Translations under genes and position numbers: made by a program
Shown here: piece after piece, positions 8,697-20,552 of the stretch
How positions within the stretch are numbered: the stretch's first letter is position 1
How the letters are laid out: each line of letters begins with the position of its first letter
Notes under the pieces: model-generated
Databases searched by the model: none
Seen by the model: only the letters and a program-made list of their open reading frames with translations
What the model was told of the DNA's origin: nothing
Assembly (NCBI RefSeq): GCF_024436055.1
Contig: NZ_JANFNH010000038.1
Span: 1-64,000 of the forward strand
DNA: 64,000 bases
Source of the DNA: Streptantibioticus rubrisoli
GTDB taxonomy: Bacteria; Actinomycetota; Actinomycetes; Streptomycetales; Streptomycetaceae
Reading direction: 5' to 3'

Positions 8697-10637
8697 TCAG
8701 ACCGCCCTCATCAGCAGGGTCGCGGCGACCAGCACCGCCGTACCGCCGAGCATCGAGACCGCGTACGACCGGACGTAGCCGTTCTGTACCTGGCGCAGCC
8801 GGGCGGACAGTCCCCCCACCGAGGCGGCGGTGCCGTTGACCGCGCCGTCCACCAGCGAGTGGTCGAGGTAGACCAGGCTGCGGGTGAGGTGTTCACCACC
8901 GCGTACCAGGACGACGTGGTTGAAGTCGTCCTGGAGCAGATCGCGCCGCGCCGCCCGGGTGAGCAGCGAACCGCGCGGCGCGGTGACCGGCACCGGCGCC
9001 CGTCCGTACTGCGCCCAGGCCAGCGCCACACCGACGGCCAGCACGACCAGGGTGGCCGCGGTGACCTCCCCGGTGGTCACCGGCGAGTGGCCCTCGCTGT
9101 GCCCGGTGACCGGCTGGAGCCACTTCACGAACGCCGAGTTGATGCTGAACAGCCCACCGGCGAACACCGATCCGACGGCCAGCACGATCATGGGGATGGT
9201 CATGACCTTCGGGGACTCGTGCGGATGCGGCAGATCTCCCGGGTGCACCTCGATTCCGGGTTCGACGCTCGGCGCCGTGTCCGGCTCCGGGGCGGGCTGC
9301 CAGCGCCGCTCGCCGAAGAACGTCATCACCATGACCCGGGTCATGTAGTACGCGGTGATGCCCGCGCCCAGCAGCGCGACCCCGCCGAGGATCCAGCCCT
9401 CGGTACCGCCCTTGGCGAACGCCGCCTCGATGATCTTGTCCTTGGACCAGAACCCGGAAAGCCCCGGGAAGCCGATGATCGCCAGGTAGCCGAGGCCGAA
9501 GGTGACGTAGGTGATCGGCATGTAGCCGCGCAGCCCGCCGTACTTGCGCATGTCGACCTCGTCGTTCATCCCGTGCATCACGGAACCGGCGCCGAGGAAC
9601 AGGCCCGCCTTGAAGAAACCGTGGGTGACCAGGTGCATGATGGCGAAGACGTAGCCGATCGGACCGAGCCCGGCGGCCAGCATCATGTAGCCGATCTGCG
9701 ACATGGTCGATCCGGCCAGGGCCTTCTTGATGTCGTCCTTGGCGCAACCGACGATCGCACCGAACATCAGCGTGACCGCGCCGACCACACAGACCGCGAG
9801 CTGCGCGGTGGGCGCCGCGTTGAAGATGACCCCGGAGCGGGTCACCAGATACACGCCCGCGGTCACCATGGTCGCCGCGTGGATCAGCGCGGAGACCGGG
9901 GTCGGACCCTCCATCGCGTCCCCGAGCCAGGACTGCAGCGGCACCTGGGCCGACTTGCCGCACGCGCCGAGCAGCAGCAGAAGCCCGACCACGGTCAGCT
10001 TGGCCTGGCTGGCGCTGGTGGCGTGGGCGAACACCGGGGCGAAGGAGAAGGTGCCGAACGTGGTGAACAGCACCATGATCGCGATCGACAGCCCCATGTC
10101 GCCGACCCGGTTGACGATGAACGCCTTCTTCGCCGCGGTCGCCGCGCTCGGCTTGTGCTGCCAGAAGCCGATCAGCAGGTACGAGGCGAGGCCGACGCCC
10201 TCCCAACCCGCGTACAGCAGCAGGTAGTTGTTGGCGAGCACCAGCAGCAGCATCGCCGCCAGGAACAGGTTGAGGTAGCCGAAGAAGCGGCGGCGGTTCT
10301 CGTCGTGCGCCATGTAGCCGACCGAGTAGATGTGGATCAGCGTGCCCACACCGGTGATCAGCAGCACGAACGTCATGGAGAGCTGGTCGAGTTGGAAGGC
10401 GACGTCCGCCCGGAAGCCGCCGACCGGCACCCAGCTGAACAGGTGGGAGGTGAGGGTGCGCTGGCCGGTGGGCTTGCCCAGCATGTCGGCGAACAGCGCC
10501 GCGCCGAGCGCGAAGGAGACCGCGGCCAGCAGGCAGCCGATCCAGTGGCCTGCCCGGTCGAGCCGACGCCCTCCGGCGAGCAGGACTCCCGCGCCGAGAA
10601 GTGGAGCCCCGACGAGGGCTCCGATGAGGTGATCCAC
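8697..10637 (-). CDS. nuoL: NADH-quinone oxidoreductase subunit L
   Basis: A 646-residue distal membrane-arm subunit. N-terminal antiporter core with [20 protein letters not shown] and [21 protein letters not shown] (the conserved Glu of this family), then [16 protein letters not shown], and a long C-terminal part that in known structures forms the lateral helix over subunits M and N. A hydrophilic loop with [11 protein letters not shown] lies before the last helices. The start is GTG. It follows nuoK after 15 bases. Confidence 0.96.
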   Translation of the reverse strand: MDHLIGALVGAPLLGAGVLLAGGRRLDRAGHWIGCLLAAVSFALGAALFADMLGKPTGQRTLTSHLFSWVPVGGFRADVAFQLDQLSMTFVLLITGVGTLIHIYSVGYMAHDENRRRFFGYLNLFLAAMLLLVLANNYLLLYAGWEGVGLASYLLIGFWQHKPSAATAAKKAFIVNRVGDMGLSIAIMVLFTTFGTFSFAPVFAHATSASQAKLTVVGLLLLLGACGKSAQVPLQSWLGDAMEGPTPVSALIHAATMVTAGVYLVTRSGVIFNAAPTAQLAVCVVGAVTLMFGAIVGCAKDDIKKALAGSTMSQIGYMMLAAGLGPIGYVFAIMHLVTHGFFKAGLFLGAGSVMHGMNDEVDMRKYGGLRGYMPITYVTFGLGYLAIIGFPGLSGFWSKDKIIEAAFAKGGTEGWILGGVALLGAGITAYYMTRVMVMTFFGERRWQPAPEPDTAPSVEPGIEVHPGDLPHPHESPKVMTIPMIVLAVGSVFAGGLFSINSAFVKWLQPVTGHSEGHSPVTTGEVTAATLVVLAVGVALAWAQYGRAPVPVTAPRGSLLTRAARRDLLQDDFNHVVLVRGGEHLTRSLVYLDHSLVDGAVNGTAASVGGLSARLRQVQNGYVRSYAVSMLGGTAVLVAATLLMRAV

Positions 10638-10652
10638 GTCAACTGCTCCTGT

Positions 10653-10952
10653 CTACAGCTTCATCAGGCTGGCGTCGTCGACCGAGGCCGAGTGGCGGGA
10701 GCGGAAGAACGTCACGATGATCGCCAGGCCGACCACCACCTCGGCGGCCGCGACGACCATCGTGAAGAACGCGAAGATCTGGCCGTCGAGGTTGCCGTGC
10801 AGCCGGGCGAAGGTGACGAAGGCCAGGTTGCAGGCGTTGAGCATCAACTCGACGCACATGAAGACGATGATGGCGTTGCGGCGGAACAGGACTCCGGCGC
10901 CGCCGATGGTGAACAACAGGGCGGACAGATAGAGGTAGTTGATGGGATTCAC
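10653..10952 (-). CDS. nuoK: NADH-quinone oxidoreductase subunit K
   Basis: A 99-residue three-helix subunit. The helix [19 protein letters not shown] carries the conserved membrane Glu, and a second Glu ([13 protein letters not shown]) lies in the third helix; both belong to the proton path next to the quinone chamber. Start overlaps the nuoJ stop by 4 bases. Length and order match the family. Confidence 0.96.
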   Translation of the reverse strand: MNPINYLYLSALLFTIGGAGVLFRRNAIIVFMCVELMLNACNLAFVTFARLHGNLDGQIFAFFTMVVAAAEVVVGLAIIVTFFRSRHSASVDDASLMKL

Positions 10953-11842
10953 CGGGCGGCTCCGTTCGCCGGGGTGGCCGAGTTGTTCGGGGGCTCCGCC
11001 CCCGTGCCCCCGCTGGGGGCGCCGCGCCCCCCAGACCCTGCGCCAGAATTGGCGGCCCCCTCAGTGCCTTTGCCCTCCGCATGGTCCTCCGCGCGCTGTT
11101 CCAGCGCCTTCAGATCCTCCAGCGCCTCGCCGCTCACGTCGCGGATCTGGCCGCGTGAGCGCAGGGTCTTGTTGACGGACAACTCGGCGGGGGTGCCATC
11201 GGGCAGCAGTCCGGGGATGTCCACCGCGTTGTGCCGGGCGTATACACCGGGCGCGGGCAGCGGTGGCACCTGGGCGCCCTCCCGCACCCGCCGCTCGGCC
11301 AACTCGCGCTGGGTGGCGGCCCGTTCGGTGCGCTCCCGGTGCGTGAGCACCATCGCGCCGACGGCCGCGGTGATCAGCAGGGCGCCGGTGATCTCGAAGG
11401 CCCACACGTACGTGGTGAAGATCAGCTTTGCCAACCCCTCCACGTTGCCACCGGAGTTGGCCTGGCCGAGGCCGGTGAAGGCGTGCACCGAGGCGTTGCC
11501 CAGTCCGGCGATCAGCAGGACACCGAAGCCGAGGCCGACCAGCGCGGCCAGCCAGCGCTGCCCCCTGATGGTCTCCCGGAGGGAGTCCGCGGCGGTGATG
11601 CCAACCACCATCACGACGAACAGGAACAACATCATGATCGCGCCGGTGTAGACCACGATCTGCACGACGCCCAGGAAGTACGCGCCGTTCGCCAGGTAGA
11701 AGACGGCCAGTACGATCATGGTGCCCGCCAGCGACAGCGCGCTGTGCACGGCCTTCCTCATCGCCACGGTGCCAAGCGCGCCGAGCACCGCGACGGTCGC
11801 GAGCAGCCAGAACTCGACGGCTTCGCCGGTGGATGTCGTCAT
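10949..11842 (-). CDS. nuoJ: NADH-quinone oxidoreductase subunit J with long C-terminal tail
   Basis: A 297-residue subunit; the five-helix core (about residues 1-165, including [20 protein letters not shown]) is typical. The remaining ~130 residues form a polar, Gly/Pro/Asn-rich tail (for example [17 protein letters not shown]) that is much longer than in E. coli (about 184 residues in all). Part of this tail is encoded by two adjacent perfect palindromes (10989-11020), suggesting it grew by capture of a repeat. Coupled to nuoK and nuoI by 4-base overlaps. Confidence 0.94.
   Translation of the reverse strand: MTTSTGEAVEFWLLATVAVLGALGTVAMRKAVHSALSLAGTMIVLAVFYLANGAYFLGVVQIVVYTGAIMMLFLFVVMVVGITAADSLRETIRGQRWLAALVGLGFGVLLIAGLGNASVHAFTGLGQANSGGNVEGLAKLIFTTYVWAFEITGALLITAAVGAMVLTHRERTERAATQRELAERRVREGAQVPPLPAPGVYARHNAVDIPGLLPDGTPAELSVNKTLRSRGQIRDVSGEALEDLKALEQRAEDHAEGKGTEGAANSGAGSGGRGAPSGGTGAEPPNNSATPANGAAR
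10989..11020. repeat. two adjacent GC palindromes inside the nuoJ tail
   Basis: GGGGGC-TCC-GCCCCC (10989-11003) is followed after two bases by GCCCCC-GCT-GGGGGC (11006-11020). The same GGGGGC/GCCCCC stem with a 2-3 base loop recurs in intergenic sites at 44202, 44283 and 61416 and, as GGGGCGGAGCCCC, near 48.7 kb. Confidence 0.7.
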
Positions 11843-12504
11843 CGGGTCGCCCCCCTCGGGTGCGCCGTGGACTCCGGTCCGGCGCTGCGTGCCTCGTCGG
11901 CCGCCACCTCGTCGGCCCGCTTCTCGCCCTTGGAGGCGGCGGCCTGCGGGACCGTCCCCGGCGCGGCCTCGGTGACCTTGCCCCGGTAGTAGTCCTGCTC
12001 GGTCATCCCGGGGTAGATGGCGTGCGGGGTGTCCACCATTCCGTCCTCAAGTCCCGCGAGCAGCTCCTCCTTGGTGTAGATGAGCGACTCCCGGGTGCGG
12101 TCGGCGAGTTCGTACTCATTGGTCATGGTCAGCGCCCGGGTGGGGCAGGCCTCGATGCACAGGCCGCACAGGATGCAGCGGGCGTAGTTGATCTGGTAGA
12201 CGCGGCCGTAGCGCTCACCGGGCGAGTAGCGCTCCTCGTCGGTGTTGTCCGCGCCCTCGACATAGATGGCGTCGGCCGGGCAGGCCCAGGCGCACAGCTC
12301 GCAGCCGATGCACTTCTCCAGCCCGTCCGGATGCCGGTTGAGCTGGTGGCGGCCGTGGAAGCGGGGCGCGACCGGCTTCTTGTACTCGGGGTACTGCTCG
12401 GTCAGCCGCTTTTTGAACATGGCCTTGAAGGTCACGCCGAACCCGGCCACGGGATTGAGCCAGCGGGGGCGGGACTCCTCGTCCTGGGGTTCGCGATCAG
12501 GCAT
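11839..12504 (-). CDS. nuoI: NADH-quinone oxidoreductase subunit I
   Basis: A 221-residue peripheral-arm subunit with two [4Fe-4S] ferredoxin motifs: Cys65, 68, 71, 75 ([12 protein letters not shown]) and Cys110, 113, 116, 120 ([12 protein letters not shown]). It passes electrons from NuoG to the N2 cluster in NuoB. The C-terminal ~60 residues are an Ala/Glu-rich extension. Start lies 8 bases inside the 3' end of nuoH. Confidence 0.97.
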   Translation of the reverse strand: MPDREPQDEESRPRWLNPVAGFGVTFKAMFKKRLTEQYPEYKKPVAPRFHGRHQLNRHPDGLEKCIGCELCAWACPADAIYVEGADNTDEERYSPGERYGRVYQINYARCILCGLCIEACPTRALTMTNEYELADRTRESLIYTKEELLAGLEDGMVDTPHAIYPGMTEQDYYRGKVTEAAPGTVPQAAASKGEKRADEVAADEARSAGPESTAHPRGATR

Positions 12505-13867
12505 CGTTGCCCTCCTGCTCCTTGTCCGGCGTCTCGGCGGTGTCCGTGGCGCTCACCAACTGCCGTTCGCCGCGCGGCCTTCGGCGCGGTACCGGCGGCA
12601 GGGTCTGTCCGGGCCGCGGCGGTACGGGGAAGCCGCCCGCCATCGGATCGAACCGGTCCCCGGGGGCGCCCGGTTCCGCGGGGGCCTTGCGGCCGCGGTC
12701 GCGCAGCACGTCGGCGACCAGCGTGAGCAGCAGCAGCGCCAGGATCGAGCCGCCCACGTACAGCACGATCCGCTGGTAGTCGTAGTTCTCGTTGCGCAGC
12801 GCGCGCACCGTGGCGACCAGCATCAGCCAGACCAGCGAGACCGGGATCAGCACCTTCCAGCCCAGCTTCATGAACTGGTCGTAGCGCATCCGCGGCAGCG
12901 TGCCGCGCAGCCAGATGAAGAAGAACAGCAGCAGCTGGATCTTGATGGTGACCCACACCAGCGGCCACCAGCCGTGGTTCGCGCCCGCCCAGAAGGTGCT
13001 GATCGGCCACGGCGCCCGCCAGCCGCCGAGGAAGAGCGTGGTCGCGATGGCCGAGACGGTGACCATGTTGACGTACTCGGCCAGCATGAACAGCGCGAAC
13101 TTGATGGACGAATACTCGGTGTTGAACCCGCCGACCAGCTCGCCCTCGGCCTCGGGAAGGTCGAACGGCGCCCGGTTGGTCTCACCGACCATCGACACGA
13201 TGTAGACGAGGAACGAGACCGGCAGCAGTACCACGTACCACTTGTCGTGTTGACCGGCGACGATCTGCGAGGTCGACATCGAGTGCGAGTAGAGGAACAC
13301 CGCGGCGAACGAGATGCCCATGGCGATCTCGTAGGAGATCATCTGCGCCGTCGAACGCAGTCCGCCGAGCAGTGGATACGTCGACCCCGACGACCAACCC
13401 GCCAGCACCACGCCGTAGATGCCCACCGACGCCACGGCGAGGATGTACAGCACACCCACCGGCAGGTCGGTGAGCTGCATGGGGGTGCGGGTGCCGAAGA
13501 TCGAGACCTCGTTGTCCGCGGGGCCGAACGGGATGACCGCGAAGGCCATGAAGGCGGGGATGGTCGCGATGACGGGCGCCAGGACGTAGACCACCTTGTC
13601 GGCGCCCTTGACGACGACGTCCTCCTTGAGCATCAGCTTCACACCGTCGGCGAGGGACTGCAGCATCCCCCACGGGCCGTGCCGGTTGGGGCCGATGCGC
13701 AACTGCATCCAGGCGACGACCTTGCGCTCCCAGACGATGGAGAACAGCACGGTCAGCATCGCGAAGGCGAAGCAGAAGACCGCCTTGAGGACGATCAGCC
13801 ACCACGGGTCGCGGCCGAAGACACCCAGGTTCTCCGCCGCGAGAGCCTGCACCGCTGGAGCGATCAC
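12497..13867 (-). CDS. nuoH: NADH-quinone oxidoreductase subunit H
   Basis: A 456-residue membrane subunit that, in known structures, forms the quinone-binding chamber with NuoB and NuoD. The open frame runs further upstream, but the GTG at 13867 is chosen because it gives a GTGA overlap with the nuoG stop and an N-terminus matching the family. Conserved parts include [22 protein letters not shown] and [25 protein letters not shown]. The C-terminal ~80 residues form a polar, Pro/Arg-rich cytoplasmic tail missing from the 325-residue E. coli protein. Confidence 0.95.
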   Translation of the reverse strand: MIAPAVQALAAENLGVFGRDPWWLIVLKAVFCFAFAMLTVLFSIVWERKVVAWMQLRIGPNRHGPWGMLQSLADGVKLMLKEDVVVKGADKVVYVLAPVIATIPAFMAFAVIPFGPADNEVSIFGTRTPMQLTDLPVGVLYILAVASVGIYGVVLAGWSSGSTYPLLGGLRSTAQMISYEIAMGISFAAVFLYSHSMSTSQIVAGQHDKWYVVLLPVSFLVYIVSMVGETNRAPFDLPEAEGELVGGFNTEYSSIKFALFMLAEYVNMVTVSAIATTLFLGGWRAPWPISTFWAGANHGWWPLVWVTIKIQLLLFFFIWLRGTLPRMRYDQFMKLGWKVLIPVSLVWLMLVATVRALRNENYDYQRIVLYVGGSILALLLLTLVADVLRDRGRKAPAEPGAPGDRFDPMAGGFPVPPRPGQTLPPVPRRRPRGERQLVSATDTAETPDKEQEGNDA

Positions 13868-16356
13868 TTGGCCACCTCCCGCACGGCCGGGCCGATCGTG
13901 ACCAACCGGCCGGGCAGCACACCGAGTTCGTCGTACACCCCGGAGCCGGTGGAGTCGAGCGGCAGCCACACCACCCGGTCGGGCATCGCGGTGACCCGCA
14001 GCGGCAACGTCACGCTGCCCGCCGGTCCGGTCACCGTCAGTTCGGCGCCGTCCTTGACCCCGACCTCCTGCGCGGTGGCCGCGGACAGCCGGGCGACCGC
14101 CTCGTGCCGGGTGGCGGCCAGCGCCTCGTCGCCCTCCTGCAACCGGCCCAGGTCCAGCAGCAGCCGGTGCCCGGCCAGCACCGCCTCGCCCGCGCCCGGC
14201 TTGGGCAGCGGACGTGACGACTCCCGCGGGTCGGCGGGGTGCGGGCCGTCCCAGGTGGCGAGTTGACGCAGTTCGCGCCGCGCGGCCTGCACATCGGGCA
14301 GGCCCAGGCCCGCGGTACCGGACATCGCGTCCGCGATCATGTGCAGCACCCGTACGTCGGAGAGCCGGTACCGGCTGGTCGCCTGGTCCGGTTTGATGGC
14401 GGCCTCGAACGGGCGGATCCGGCCCTCCCAGTTGAGATACGTCCCGGCCTTCTCCTCCACCGCAGCAACGGGGAAGACCACATCGGCCCGCCGGGTCACC
14501 TCGCTCGGCCGCTGCTCCAGGCTGACCAGGAACCCGACCTGGTCCAGCGCCTCCCTGGCCCGGGCCGGATCCGGCAGGTCCACCACCTCGACCCCGGCGA
14601 CCAGCAACGCGGACAGCTCACCGCTCGCCGCCGCGGCCACGATCTGGTCCGCGTCCCGGCCGAAGCGGTGCGGCAGTTCGGCGACGCCCCACAGCTGCGC
14701 GACCTCCGCCCTGGCCCGTGGATCGGTCAGTGGCCGCCCGCCGGGCAGCAGCCCCGGCAGCGCACCGGCCTCCAGCGCGCCGCGCTCACCGGCCCGGCGC
14801 GGGATCCAGGCCAGCCGGGCACCGGTCGCGGTGGCCAGTCGGGCGGCCGCGGTCAGCGCGCCCGGCACCCCGGCCAGCCGCTCGCCGACCAGGATCACCG
14901 CACCGTCCTGCCGCAGCGCCTCGGACGCCGCCGCGCCGTCCTCGTCCAGGCCGACCCCGCTGGCCAGTGCGTCCAGCCACTCCGGCTCGGTACCCGAGGC
15001 GCCGAGCAGGAGCGTTCCGCCCGCCTTGGTCAGGCCCGGGGTGGCGAACGGCGCGAGCCCGAAGGTGCGTTGGCCGTGCTTGCGGTGCGCCTTGCGCAGC
15101 CGCAGGAAGACGCCGGGCGCCTCCTCCTCGGCCTCAAGCCCGGCCAGCAGTACGGCGGGGGCCTGCTCAAGCGAGGTGTACGTGACGCCCCCGCCGTCCA
15201 GGTCCCGGCCGCGTCCGGCGACCCGTGCCGCCAGGAAGTCGGCCTCCTCGGCGCTGTGCACCCTCGCCCGGAAGTCCACGTCGTTGGTGTCCAGCACGAG
15301 CCGGGCGAACTTCGCGTACGCGTAGGCGTCCTCGACGGTCAACCGGCCGCCGGTCAGCACCCCGGTCCGGCCGCGCGCCGCCAGCAGTCCGGTGGCGGCG
15401 GCCTGGAGCGCCTCGGGCCAACTGGCCGGGCGCAGCTCGCCGTTCTCCCGCATCAGCGGGTGGGTCAGCCGGTCCGGGCGCTGCGCGTAGCGGAACGCGA
15501 AGCGGCCCTTGTCGCACAGCCACTCCTCGTTGACCTCGGGGTCGTTGGCGGCCAGCCGCCGCATGGTCTTTCCGCGCCGGTGGTCGGTACGGGTGGCGCA
15601 GCCGCCCGCGCAGTGCTCGCACACGCTCGGCGAGGAGACCAGGTCGAACGGCCGGGACCGGAAGCGGTAGGCGACCGAGGTCAGCGCGCCCACCGGGCAG
15701 ATCTGGATGGTGTTGCCGGAGAAGTAGGACTCGAACGGCTCGCCCTCGCCGATACCCACCTGCTCCAGCGCGCCGCGCTCCAGCAGTTCGATCATCGGGT
15801 CCCCGGCGATCTGCTGGGAGAACCGGGTGCACCGCGCGCACAGCACACAGCGCTCCCGGTCCAGCAGGATCTGCGGGGAGATCGGGATCGGCTTGGCGTA
15901 GGTGCGCTTCTTGCCCTCGAAACGGGTGTCGGCCTGGCCCGTGGACATCGCCTGGTTCTGCAGCGGGCACTCACCGCCCTTGTCGCAGACCGGGCAGTCC
16001 AACGGGTGGTTGATCAGCAGCAGTTCCATCACCCCCCGCTGCGCCTTCTCGGCGACCGGCGAGGTGAGTTGGGTCCTGACCACCATGCCGTCGGTGCAGG
16101 TGATGGTGCACGACGCCATCGGCTTGCGCTGGCCCTCCACCTCCACGATGCACTGGCGGCAGGCACCGACCGGGTCGAGCAGTGGATGGTCGCAGAACCG
16201 CGGGATCTCGATGCCGACCATCTCGGCCGCGCGGATCACCAGGGTGCCCTTGGGCACCGACAGTTCGATGCCGTCGATGGTGACGGTCACCAGGTCTTCC
16301 GGCGGCACCGCGGCCTGGTTGCCGCCTCCCAGGGAGGCGCCGGTTGCGAGTGTCAC
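13864..16356 (-). CDS. nuoG: NADH-quinone oxidoreductase subunit G
   Basis: An 830-residue Fe-S subunit. The N-terminal part has a [2Fe-2S] site ([15 protein letters not shown] ... C), a His-Cys3 [4Fe-4S] site ([14 protein letters not shown]) and a further [4Fe-4S] site (CVLCARC ... CPVGAL). The molybdopterin-oxidoreductase-like region begins with CEHCAGGC and a fourth Cys exactly 27 residues later, the spacing of the extra N7 cluster known from E. coli and Thermus. The GTG start overlaps the nuoF stop (GTGA), with GGAGGTG as its ribosome site inside the nuoF end; an upstream in-frame start is not supported. Confidence 0.96.
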   Translation of the reverse strand: MTLATGASLGGGNQAAVPPEDLVTVTIDGIELSVPKGTLVIRAAEMVGIEIPRFCDHPLLDPVGACRQCIVEVEGQRKPMASCTITCTDGMVVRTQLTSPVAEKAQRGVMELLLINHPLDCPVCDKGGECPLQNQAMSTGQADTRFEGKKRTYAKPIPISPQILLDRERCVLCARCTRFSQQIAGDPMIELLERGALEQVGIGEGEPFESYFSGNTIQICPVGALTSVAYRFRSRPFDLVSSPSVCEHCAGGCATRTDHRRGKTMRRLAANDPEVNEEWLCDKGRFAFRYAQRPDRLTHPLMRENGELRPASWPEALQAAATGLLAARGRTGVLTGGRLTVEDAYAYAKFARLVLDTNDVDFRARVHSAEEADFLAARVAGRGRDLDGGGVTYTSLEQAPAVLLAGLEAEEEAPGVFLRLRKAHRKHGQRTFGLAPFATPGLTKAGGTLLLGASGTEPEWLDALASGVGLDEDGAAASEALRQDGAVILVGERLAGVPGALTAAARLATATGARLAWIPRRAGERGALEAGALPGLLPGGRPLTDPRARAEVAQLWGVAELPHRFGRDADQIVAAAASGELSALLVAGVEVVDLPDPARAREALDQVGFLVSLEQRPSEVTRRADVVFPVAAVEEKAGTYLNWEGRIRPFEAAIKPDQATSRYRLSDVRVLHMIADAMSGTAGLGLPDVQAARRELRQLATWDGPHPADPRESSRPLPKPGAGEAVLAGHRLLLDLGRLQEGDEALAATRHEAVARLSAATAQEVGVKDGAELTVTGPAGSVTLPLRVTAMPDRVVWLPLDSTGSGVYDELGVLPGRLVTIGPAVREVAK

Positions 16357-17705
16357 GCGTTCACCTCCAGGTGCGGCAGGTCGGCCCACGCGGTGGACAG
16401 GGCCGGGTCGAAGGGGCAGCCCTGCTCGGTGATGTGGCGCTCGTACTCGTCGCGGAAGTACTTCAGCGAGGAGAAGATGGGGCTGGCGGCGCCGTCACCG
16501 AGGGCGCAGAACGACTTGCCGTTGACGTTGTCGGCGATGTCCAGCAGCTTGTCCAGGTCCGCCATCCGGCCCTTGCCCGCTTCGAGGTCCCGGAGCAACT
16601 GCACCATCCAGTACGTCCCCTCGCGGCACGGTGTGCACTTGCCGCAGGACTCGTGGGCGTAGAACTCGGTCCACCGGGTGACCGCCCGTACCACGCAGGT
16701 GGTCTCGTCGAAGCACTGCAGCGCCTTGGTGCCGAGCATCGACCCGGCGGCGCCCACGCCCTCGTAGTCCAGCGGTACGTCGAGGTGTTCGTCGGTGAGC
16801 AGCGGGGTGGAGGAGCCGCCGGGCGTCCAGAACTTCAGCCGGTGGCCGGGGCGCATCCCGCCGGAGATGTCGAGGAGTTGGCGCAGTGTGATGCCCAACG
16901 GCCCTTCGTACTGGCCCGGGTTGGCGACATGGCCGGAGAGCGAGTACAGCGTGAAGCCGGGGGACTTCTCGCTGCCCATCGACCGGAACCATTCCTTGCC
17001 CCGGTTGACGATGGCGGGAACCGAGGCGATGGATTCGACGTTGTTCACCACAGTGGGGCAGGCGTACAGACCGGCGACGGCTGGGAAGGGGGGACGCAAC
17101 CGGGGCTGGCCGCGGCGCCCTTCGAGGGAGTCCAGCAGCGCCGTCTCCTCACCGCAGATGTAGGCGCCCGCACCGGCGTGCACGGTCAGCTCCAGGTCGA
17201 AGCCGGAGCCGAGGATGTCGCTGCCGAGGTATCCAACCGAGTACGCCTCGGCCACCGCGTGGTGCAGCCGCCGCAGTACCGGGACGACCTCGCCGCGCAG
17301 GTAGACGAAGGCGTGGTTGGAGCGGATGGCGTGGCAGGCGATGACGATGCCCTCGATGAGGGCGTGCGGACTGGCGAAGAGCAGGGGGATGTCCTTGCAG
17401 GTGCCGGGTTCCGACTCGTCGGCGTTGACCACGAGGTAGTGCGGTTTGCCGTCGCCCTGCGGAATGAACTGCCACTTCATTCCGGTGGGGAAGCCCGCGC
17501 CACCGCGGCCGCGCAGGCCGGAGTCCTTGACGAGGGCGATCAGGTCGTCGGGTGCCATGGCGAGCGCCTTGCGCAGGCCCTGGTAGCCGTCGTGCCGGTG
17601 ATAGGCCTCCAGGGTCCAGGAGTCGGGCTCGTCCCAGAACGCGGAGAGCACCGGGGAGAGCACCTTCTCCGGGCTGGTCTCGTTGATGGCGGCTGCCACG
17701 GTCAT
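16353..17705 (-). CDS. nuoF: NADH-quinone oxidoreductase subunit F, NADH and FMN binding
   Basis: A 450-residue subunit that takes hydride from NADH onto FMN. The Gly-rich NADH/FMN loop [13 protein letters not shown] lies at residues 63-75 and [19 protein letters not shown] at about 178-196. The N3 [4Fe-4S] cluster ligands are Cys354, 357, 360 and 400 (SCGKCTPC ... SFC). Overlaps nuoE and nuoG by 4 bases each. Confidence 0.97.
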   Translation of the reverse strand: MTVAAAINETSPEKVLSPVLSAFWDEPDSWTLEAYHRHDGYQGLRKALAMAPDDLIALVKDSGLRGRGGAGFPTGMKWQFIPQGDGKPHYLVVNADESEPGTCKDIPLLFASPHALIEGIVIACHAIRSNHAFVYLRGEVVPVLRRLHHAVAEAYSVGYLGSDILGSGFDLELTVHAGAGAYICGEETALLDSLEGRRGQPRLRPPFPAVAGLYACPTVVNNVESIASVPAIVNRGKEWFRSMGSEKSPGFTLYSLSGHVANPGQYEGPLGITLRQLLDISGGMRPGHRLKFWTPGGSSTPLLTDEHLDVPLDYEGVGAAGSMLGTKALQCFDETTCVVRAVTRWTEFYAHESCGKCTPCREGTYWMVQLLRDLEAGKGRMADLDKLLDIADNVNGKSFCALGDGAASPIFSSLKYFRDEYERHITEQGCPFDPALSTAWADLPHLEVNA

Positions 17706-18463
17706 TCCTCACCCTCCCCGCCGTCGCGTGGCGAGGTCCCGCCCTCACGTGGCGAGACGATCCGCCCCGGCGCCGTCTCGCCCTTGGCCAGCCGCAGCCC
17801 GACCAGGGTGGCCGGACCGGCGCCGCCGGTGGCCTCCACCGCGCCGGGCCGGGTGTCCGGGAAACCGGCGAGCATCCGCGCGGTCTCCCGGAAGGTGCAC
17901 AGCGGCGCGCCCCGGGTCGGCTGGACGGGCCGCCCGGCACGTAGGTCGTCCACCAGGCGCTTGGCCGAGTCGGGGGTCTGGTTGTCGAAGAACTCCCAGT
18001 TGACCATCAGTACCGGGGCGTAGTCGCAGGCCGCGTTGCACTCGATGTGCTGCAGCGTGACCTTGCCGTCCTCGGTGGTCTCGTCGTTGCCGATGCCGAG
18101 GTGCCGCTGGAGTTCCTCGAAGATGGCGTCGCCGCCCATCACCGCGCACAGCGTGTTGGTGCACACCCCGACCTGGTACTCACCGGACGGCTTGCGCCGG
18201 TACATGGTGTAGAAGGTGGACACCGCGGTCACCTCGGCGGTGGTCAGCTCCAGCATGTCCGCGCAGAAGCGGATGCCGGAGCGGCTGACGTACCCCTCCT
18301 GCGCCTGTACCAGGTGCAGCAGCGGCAGCAGGGCGGAGCGGGCGTCCGGGTAGCGGGCGATCACCTCCCGCGCGTCCGCCTCCAGCCGGGCGCGCACCTC
18401 GGCCGGATAGTCGGGTGGCGGCATCTCGGGGATGCCGAGCGATACCGGGGGTTCGGTTGTCAC
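17702..18463 (-). CDS. nuoE: NADH-quinone oxidoreductase subunit E
   Basis: A 253-residue thioredoxin-fold subunit with a [2Fe-2S] cluster (N1a) bound by Cys101, 106, 142 and 146 (VCTNTLC and ECNAAC). It pairs with NuoF. The GTG at 18463 is chosen for its GTGA overlap with the nuoD stop and because the preceding in-frame codons do not look like nuoE. The last ~60 residues (after DDLRAGRPV) are a loosely conserved tail. Confidence 0.96.
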   Translation of the reverse strand: MTTEPPVSLGIPEMPPPDYPAEVRARLEADAREVIARYPDARSALLPLLHLVQAQEGYVSRSGIRFCADMLELTTAEVTAVSTFYTMYRRKPSGEYQVGVCTNTLCAVMGGDAIFEELQRHLGIGNDETTEDGKVTLQHIECNAACDYAPVLMVNWEFFDNQTPDSAKRLVDDLRAGRPVQPTRGAPLCTFRETARMLAGFPDTRPGAVEATGGAGPATLVGLRLAKGETAPGRIVSPREGGTSPRDGGEGEE

Positions 18464-19806
18464 CGGTCGACGCCTCCCATGACGGGGTCGATGGACGCCA
18501 CCGCGACGATGACATCGGCGACCATGCCGCCCTCGCACATCGCCGCCATGGTTTGCAGGTTGGTGAAGGACGGGTCGCGGAAGTGCACCCGGTGCGGTCG
18601 GGTGCCGCCGTCGCTGACGACATGGACGCCCAGCTCGCCCTTGGCCGACTCCACCGCGGTGTACGCCTGGCCGGGTGGCACCCTGAAGCCCTCGGTGACC
18701 AGCTTGAAGTGGTGGATCAGGGCCTCCATCGAGGTGCCCATGATCTTCTTGATGTGGTCCAGCGAGTTGCCCAGTCCGTCCGGGCCGAGGGCGAGTTGCG
18801 CGGGCCAGGCGATCTTCTTGTCGGCGACCATCACCGGTCCCGGCTCCAGCCGGTCCAGGCACTGCTCGACGATCCGCAGCGACTGCCGCATCTCCTCCAG
18901 CCGGACCAGGAACCGGCCGTAGGCGTCACAGGTCTCGGCGGTCGGCACATCGAATTCGTAGTTCTCGTAACCGCAGTACGGCTGTGCCTTGCGCAGGTCG
19001 TGCGGGAGTCCGGCGGCGCGCAGAATCGGTCCGGTGGCGCCCAGGGCCATACAGCCGGACAGATCGAGGTAGCCGACGTCCTGCATGCGGCCCTTGAACA
19101 CCGGGTTGCCGGTGGCGAGTGCGTCGTATTCGGGGAGGTTCTTGCGGAACTTCCTGACCAGTTCGCGGACGTGGTCGACGGCACCGGGCGGCAGGTCCTG
19201 GGCGAGGCCGCCGGGGCGGATGTAGGCGTGGTTCATCCGCAGGCCGGTGATCAACTCGAAGGCGTCCAGGATGAGTTCGCGGTCCCGGAACCCGTAGATC
19301 ATGATCGTGGTGGCGCCCAGCTCCATACCGCCGGTGGCGATGGCGACCAGGTGGGAGGAGATCCGGTTGAGCTCCATCATCAGCACCCGGATGACGTTGG
19401 CCCGCTCCGGGATCTGGTCGGTGATGCCCAGCAGCTTCTCCACCGCGAGCGCGTAGGCGGCCTCGTTGAACAGCGGCGTGAGGTAGTCCATGCGGGTCAC
19501 GAACGTCGACCCCTGGGTCCACGTCCGGTACTCCATGTTCTTCTCGATGCCGGTGTGCAGATAGCCGATGCCGCAGCGGGCCTCGGTGACCGTCTCGCCC
19601 TCGATCTCCAGGATCAGCCGGAGCACGCCGTGGGTGGACGGGTGCTGGGGACCCATGTTGACGACGATGTGCTCGTCGTCCGCCTTGCCGACGGTCTCGG
19701 CGAGTTCGTCCCAGTCACCGCCGGTGACGGTGAAGACCCGGCCCTCGGTGGTCTCGCGCTCCGGCGCCTGCTGTGGTGCGTGCGGTTGCTCATACGAAGC
19801 GGTCAC
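18460..19806 (-). CDS. nuoD: NADH-quinone oxidoreductase subunit D
   Basis: A 448-residue 49-kDa-type subunit, related to the large subunit of NiFe hydrogenases but without metal-binding Cys. It lines the quinone site: [15 protein letters not shown] carries the conserved His loop. The GTG start overlaps the nuoC stop (GTGA). Length is normal for a separate NuoD, so nuoC and nuoD are not fused as they are in E. coli. Confidence 0.97.
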   Translation of the reverse strand: MTASYEQPHAPQQAPERETTEGRVFTVTGGDWDELAETVGKADDEHIVVNMGPQHPSTHGVLRLILEIEGETVTEARCGIGYLHTGIEKNMEYRTWTQGSTFVTRMDYLTPLFNEAAYALAVEKLLGITDQIPERANVIRVLMMELNRISSHLVAIATGGMELGATTIMIYGFRDRELILDAFELITGLRMNHAYIRPGGLAQDLPPGAVDHVRELVRKFRKNLPEYDALATGNPVFKGRMQDVGYLDLSGCMALGATGPILRAAGLPHDLRKAQPYCGYENYEFDVPTAETCDAYGRFLVRLEEMRQSLRIVEQCLDRLEPGPVMVADKKIAWPAQLALGPDGLGNSLDHIKKIMGTSMEALIHHFKLVTEGFRVPPGQAYTAVESAKGELGVHVVSDGGTRPHRVHFRDPSFTNLQTMAAMCEGGMVADVIVAVASIDPVMGGVDR

Positions 19807-20552
19807 GAGTACGACCTCCGCTCGTCGGGAGCCGGGATCTGGGCGCCCTTGTACTCGACGGGGATGCCGCCGAGCGGGTAGTCCTTGCGCTGCGGATAGC
19901 CCTGCCAGTCGTCGGGCATCATGATCCGGGTGAGCGCCGGATGGCCGTCGAAGACGATGCCGAAGAAGTCGTAGGTCTCCCGCTCGTGCCAGTCGTTGGT
20001 GGGGTAGACGGAGACGATCGACGGCACATGCGGATCGGCGTCCGGGGCGCTGACCTCAAGCCTGATCAACCGGTTGTGAGTGATTGACCGCAGGTGGTAA
20101 ACGGCGTGCAGTTCGCGGCCCTTGTCGCCGGGGAAGTGCACCCCGCTGACCCCGGTGCACAGTTCGAAGCGCAGCGCCGGGTCGTCACGCAGCGTCCTGG
20201 CCACCCTGGGCAGGTGTTCGCGGGCGATGTGGAAGGTGATCTCGCCGCGGTCCACGACCGTCTTCTCGATCGCGTGCTCCGGGACGAGCCCCTGCTCCTC
20301 CAGGGCGCCTTCGAGTTCATCGGCCACCTCGTCGAACCAACCGCCGTACGGCCGGGACGACGCGCCGGGCAGCCGCACCGGGCGTACCAGCCCACCGTAA
20401 CCGGACGTATCCCCACCGTTGTTGGCGCCGAACATGCCGCGCTGGACGCGGATCGCCTCGCCCTGGTCGCCGCGCTGGCCGGGGAGGTTGCTGGCGTTGA
20501 CGTCCTTGTCGGGGTTGACGCCGTTGGCGCCGTTGGAACCAGAGCCGGTCAC
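19803..20552 (-). CDS. nuoC: NADH-quinone oxidoreductase subunit C
   Basis: A 249-residue 30-kDa-type subunit. The core (about residues 80-225) ends in the family signature [20 protein letters not shown] and a YPLGG segment. The first ~65 residues are a polar Asn/Gly-rich extension. The GTG start forms a GTGA overlap with the nuoB stop; the frame continues upstream inside nuoB but without a supported start. Confidence 0.95.
   Translation of the reverse strand: MTGSGSNGANGVNPDKDVNASNLPGQRGDQGEAIRVQRGMFGANNGGDTSGYGGLVRPVRLPGASSRPYGGWFDEVADELEGALEEQGLVPEHAIEKTVVDRGEITFHIAREHLPRVARTLRDDPALRFELCTGVSGVHFPGDKGRELHAVYHLRSITHNRLIRLEVSAPDADPHVPSIVSVYPTNDWHERETYDFFGIVFDGHPALTRIMMPDDWQGYPQRKDYPLGGIPVEYKGAQIPAPDERRSYS

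Noticed and set aside
8859-11651. A 930-codon open frame antisense to nuoL and nuoK
   Set aside because: Long antisense frames are expected in GC-rich DNA; its translation is Arg/Gln/His-rich and the opposite strand holds clear complex I subunits.
14239-16662. An ~800-codon open frame antisense to nuoG
   Set aside because: Same compositional artefact; no motif, no ribosome site, and nuoG is unambiguous.
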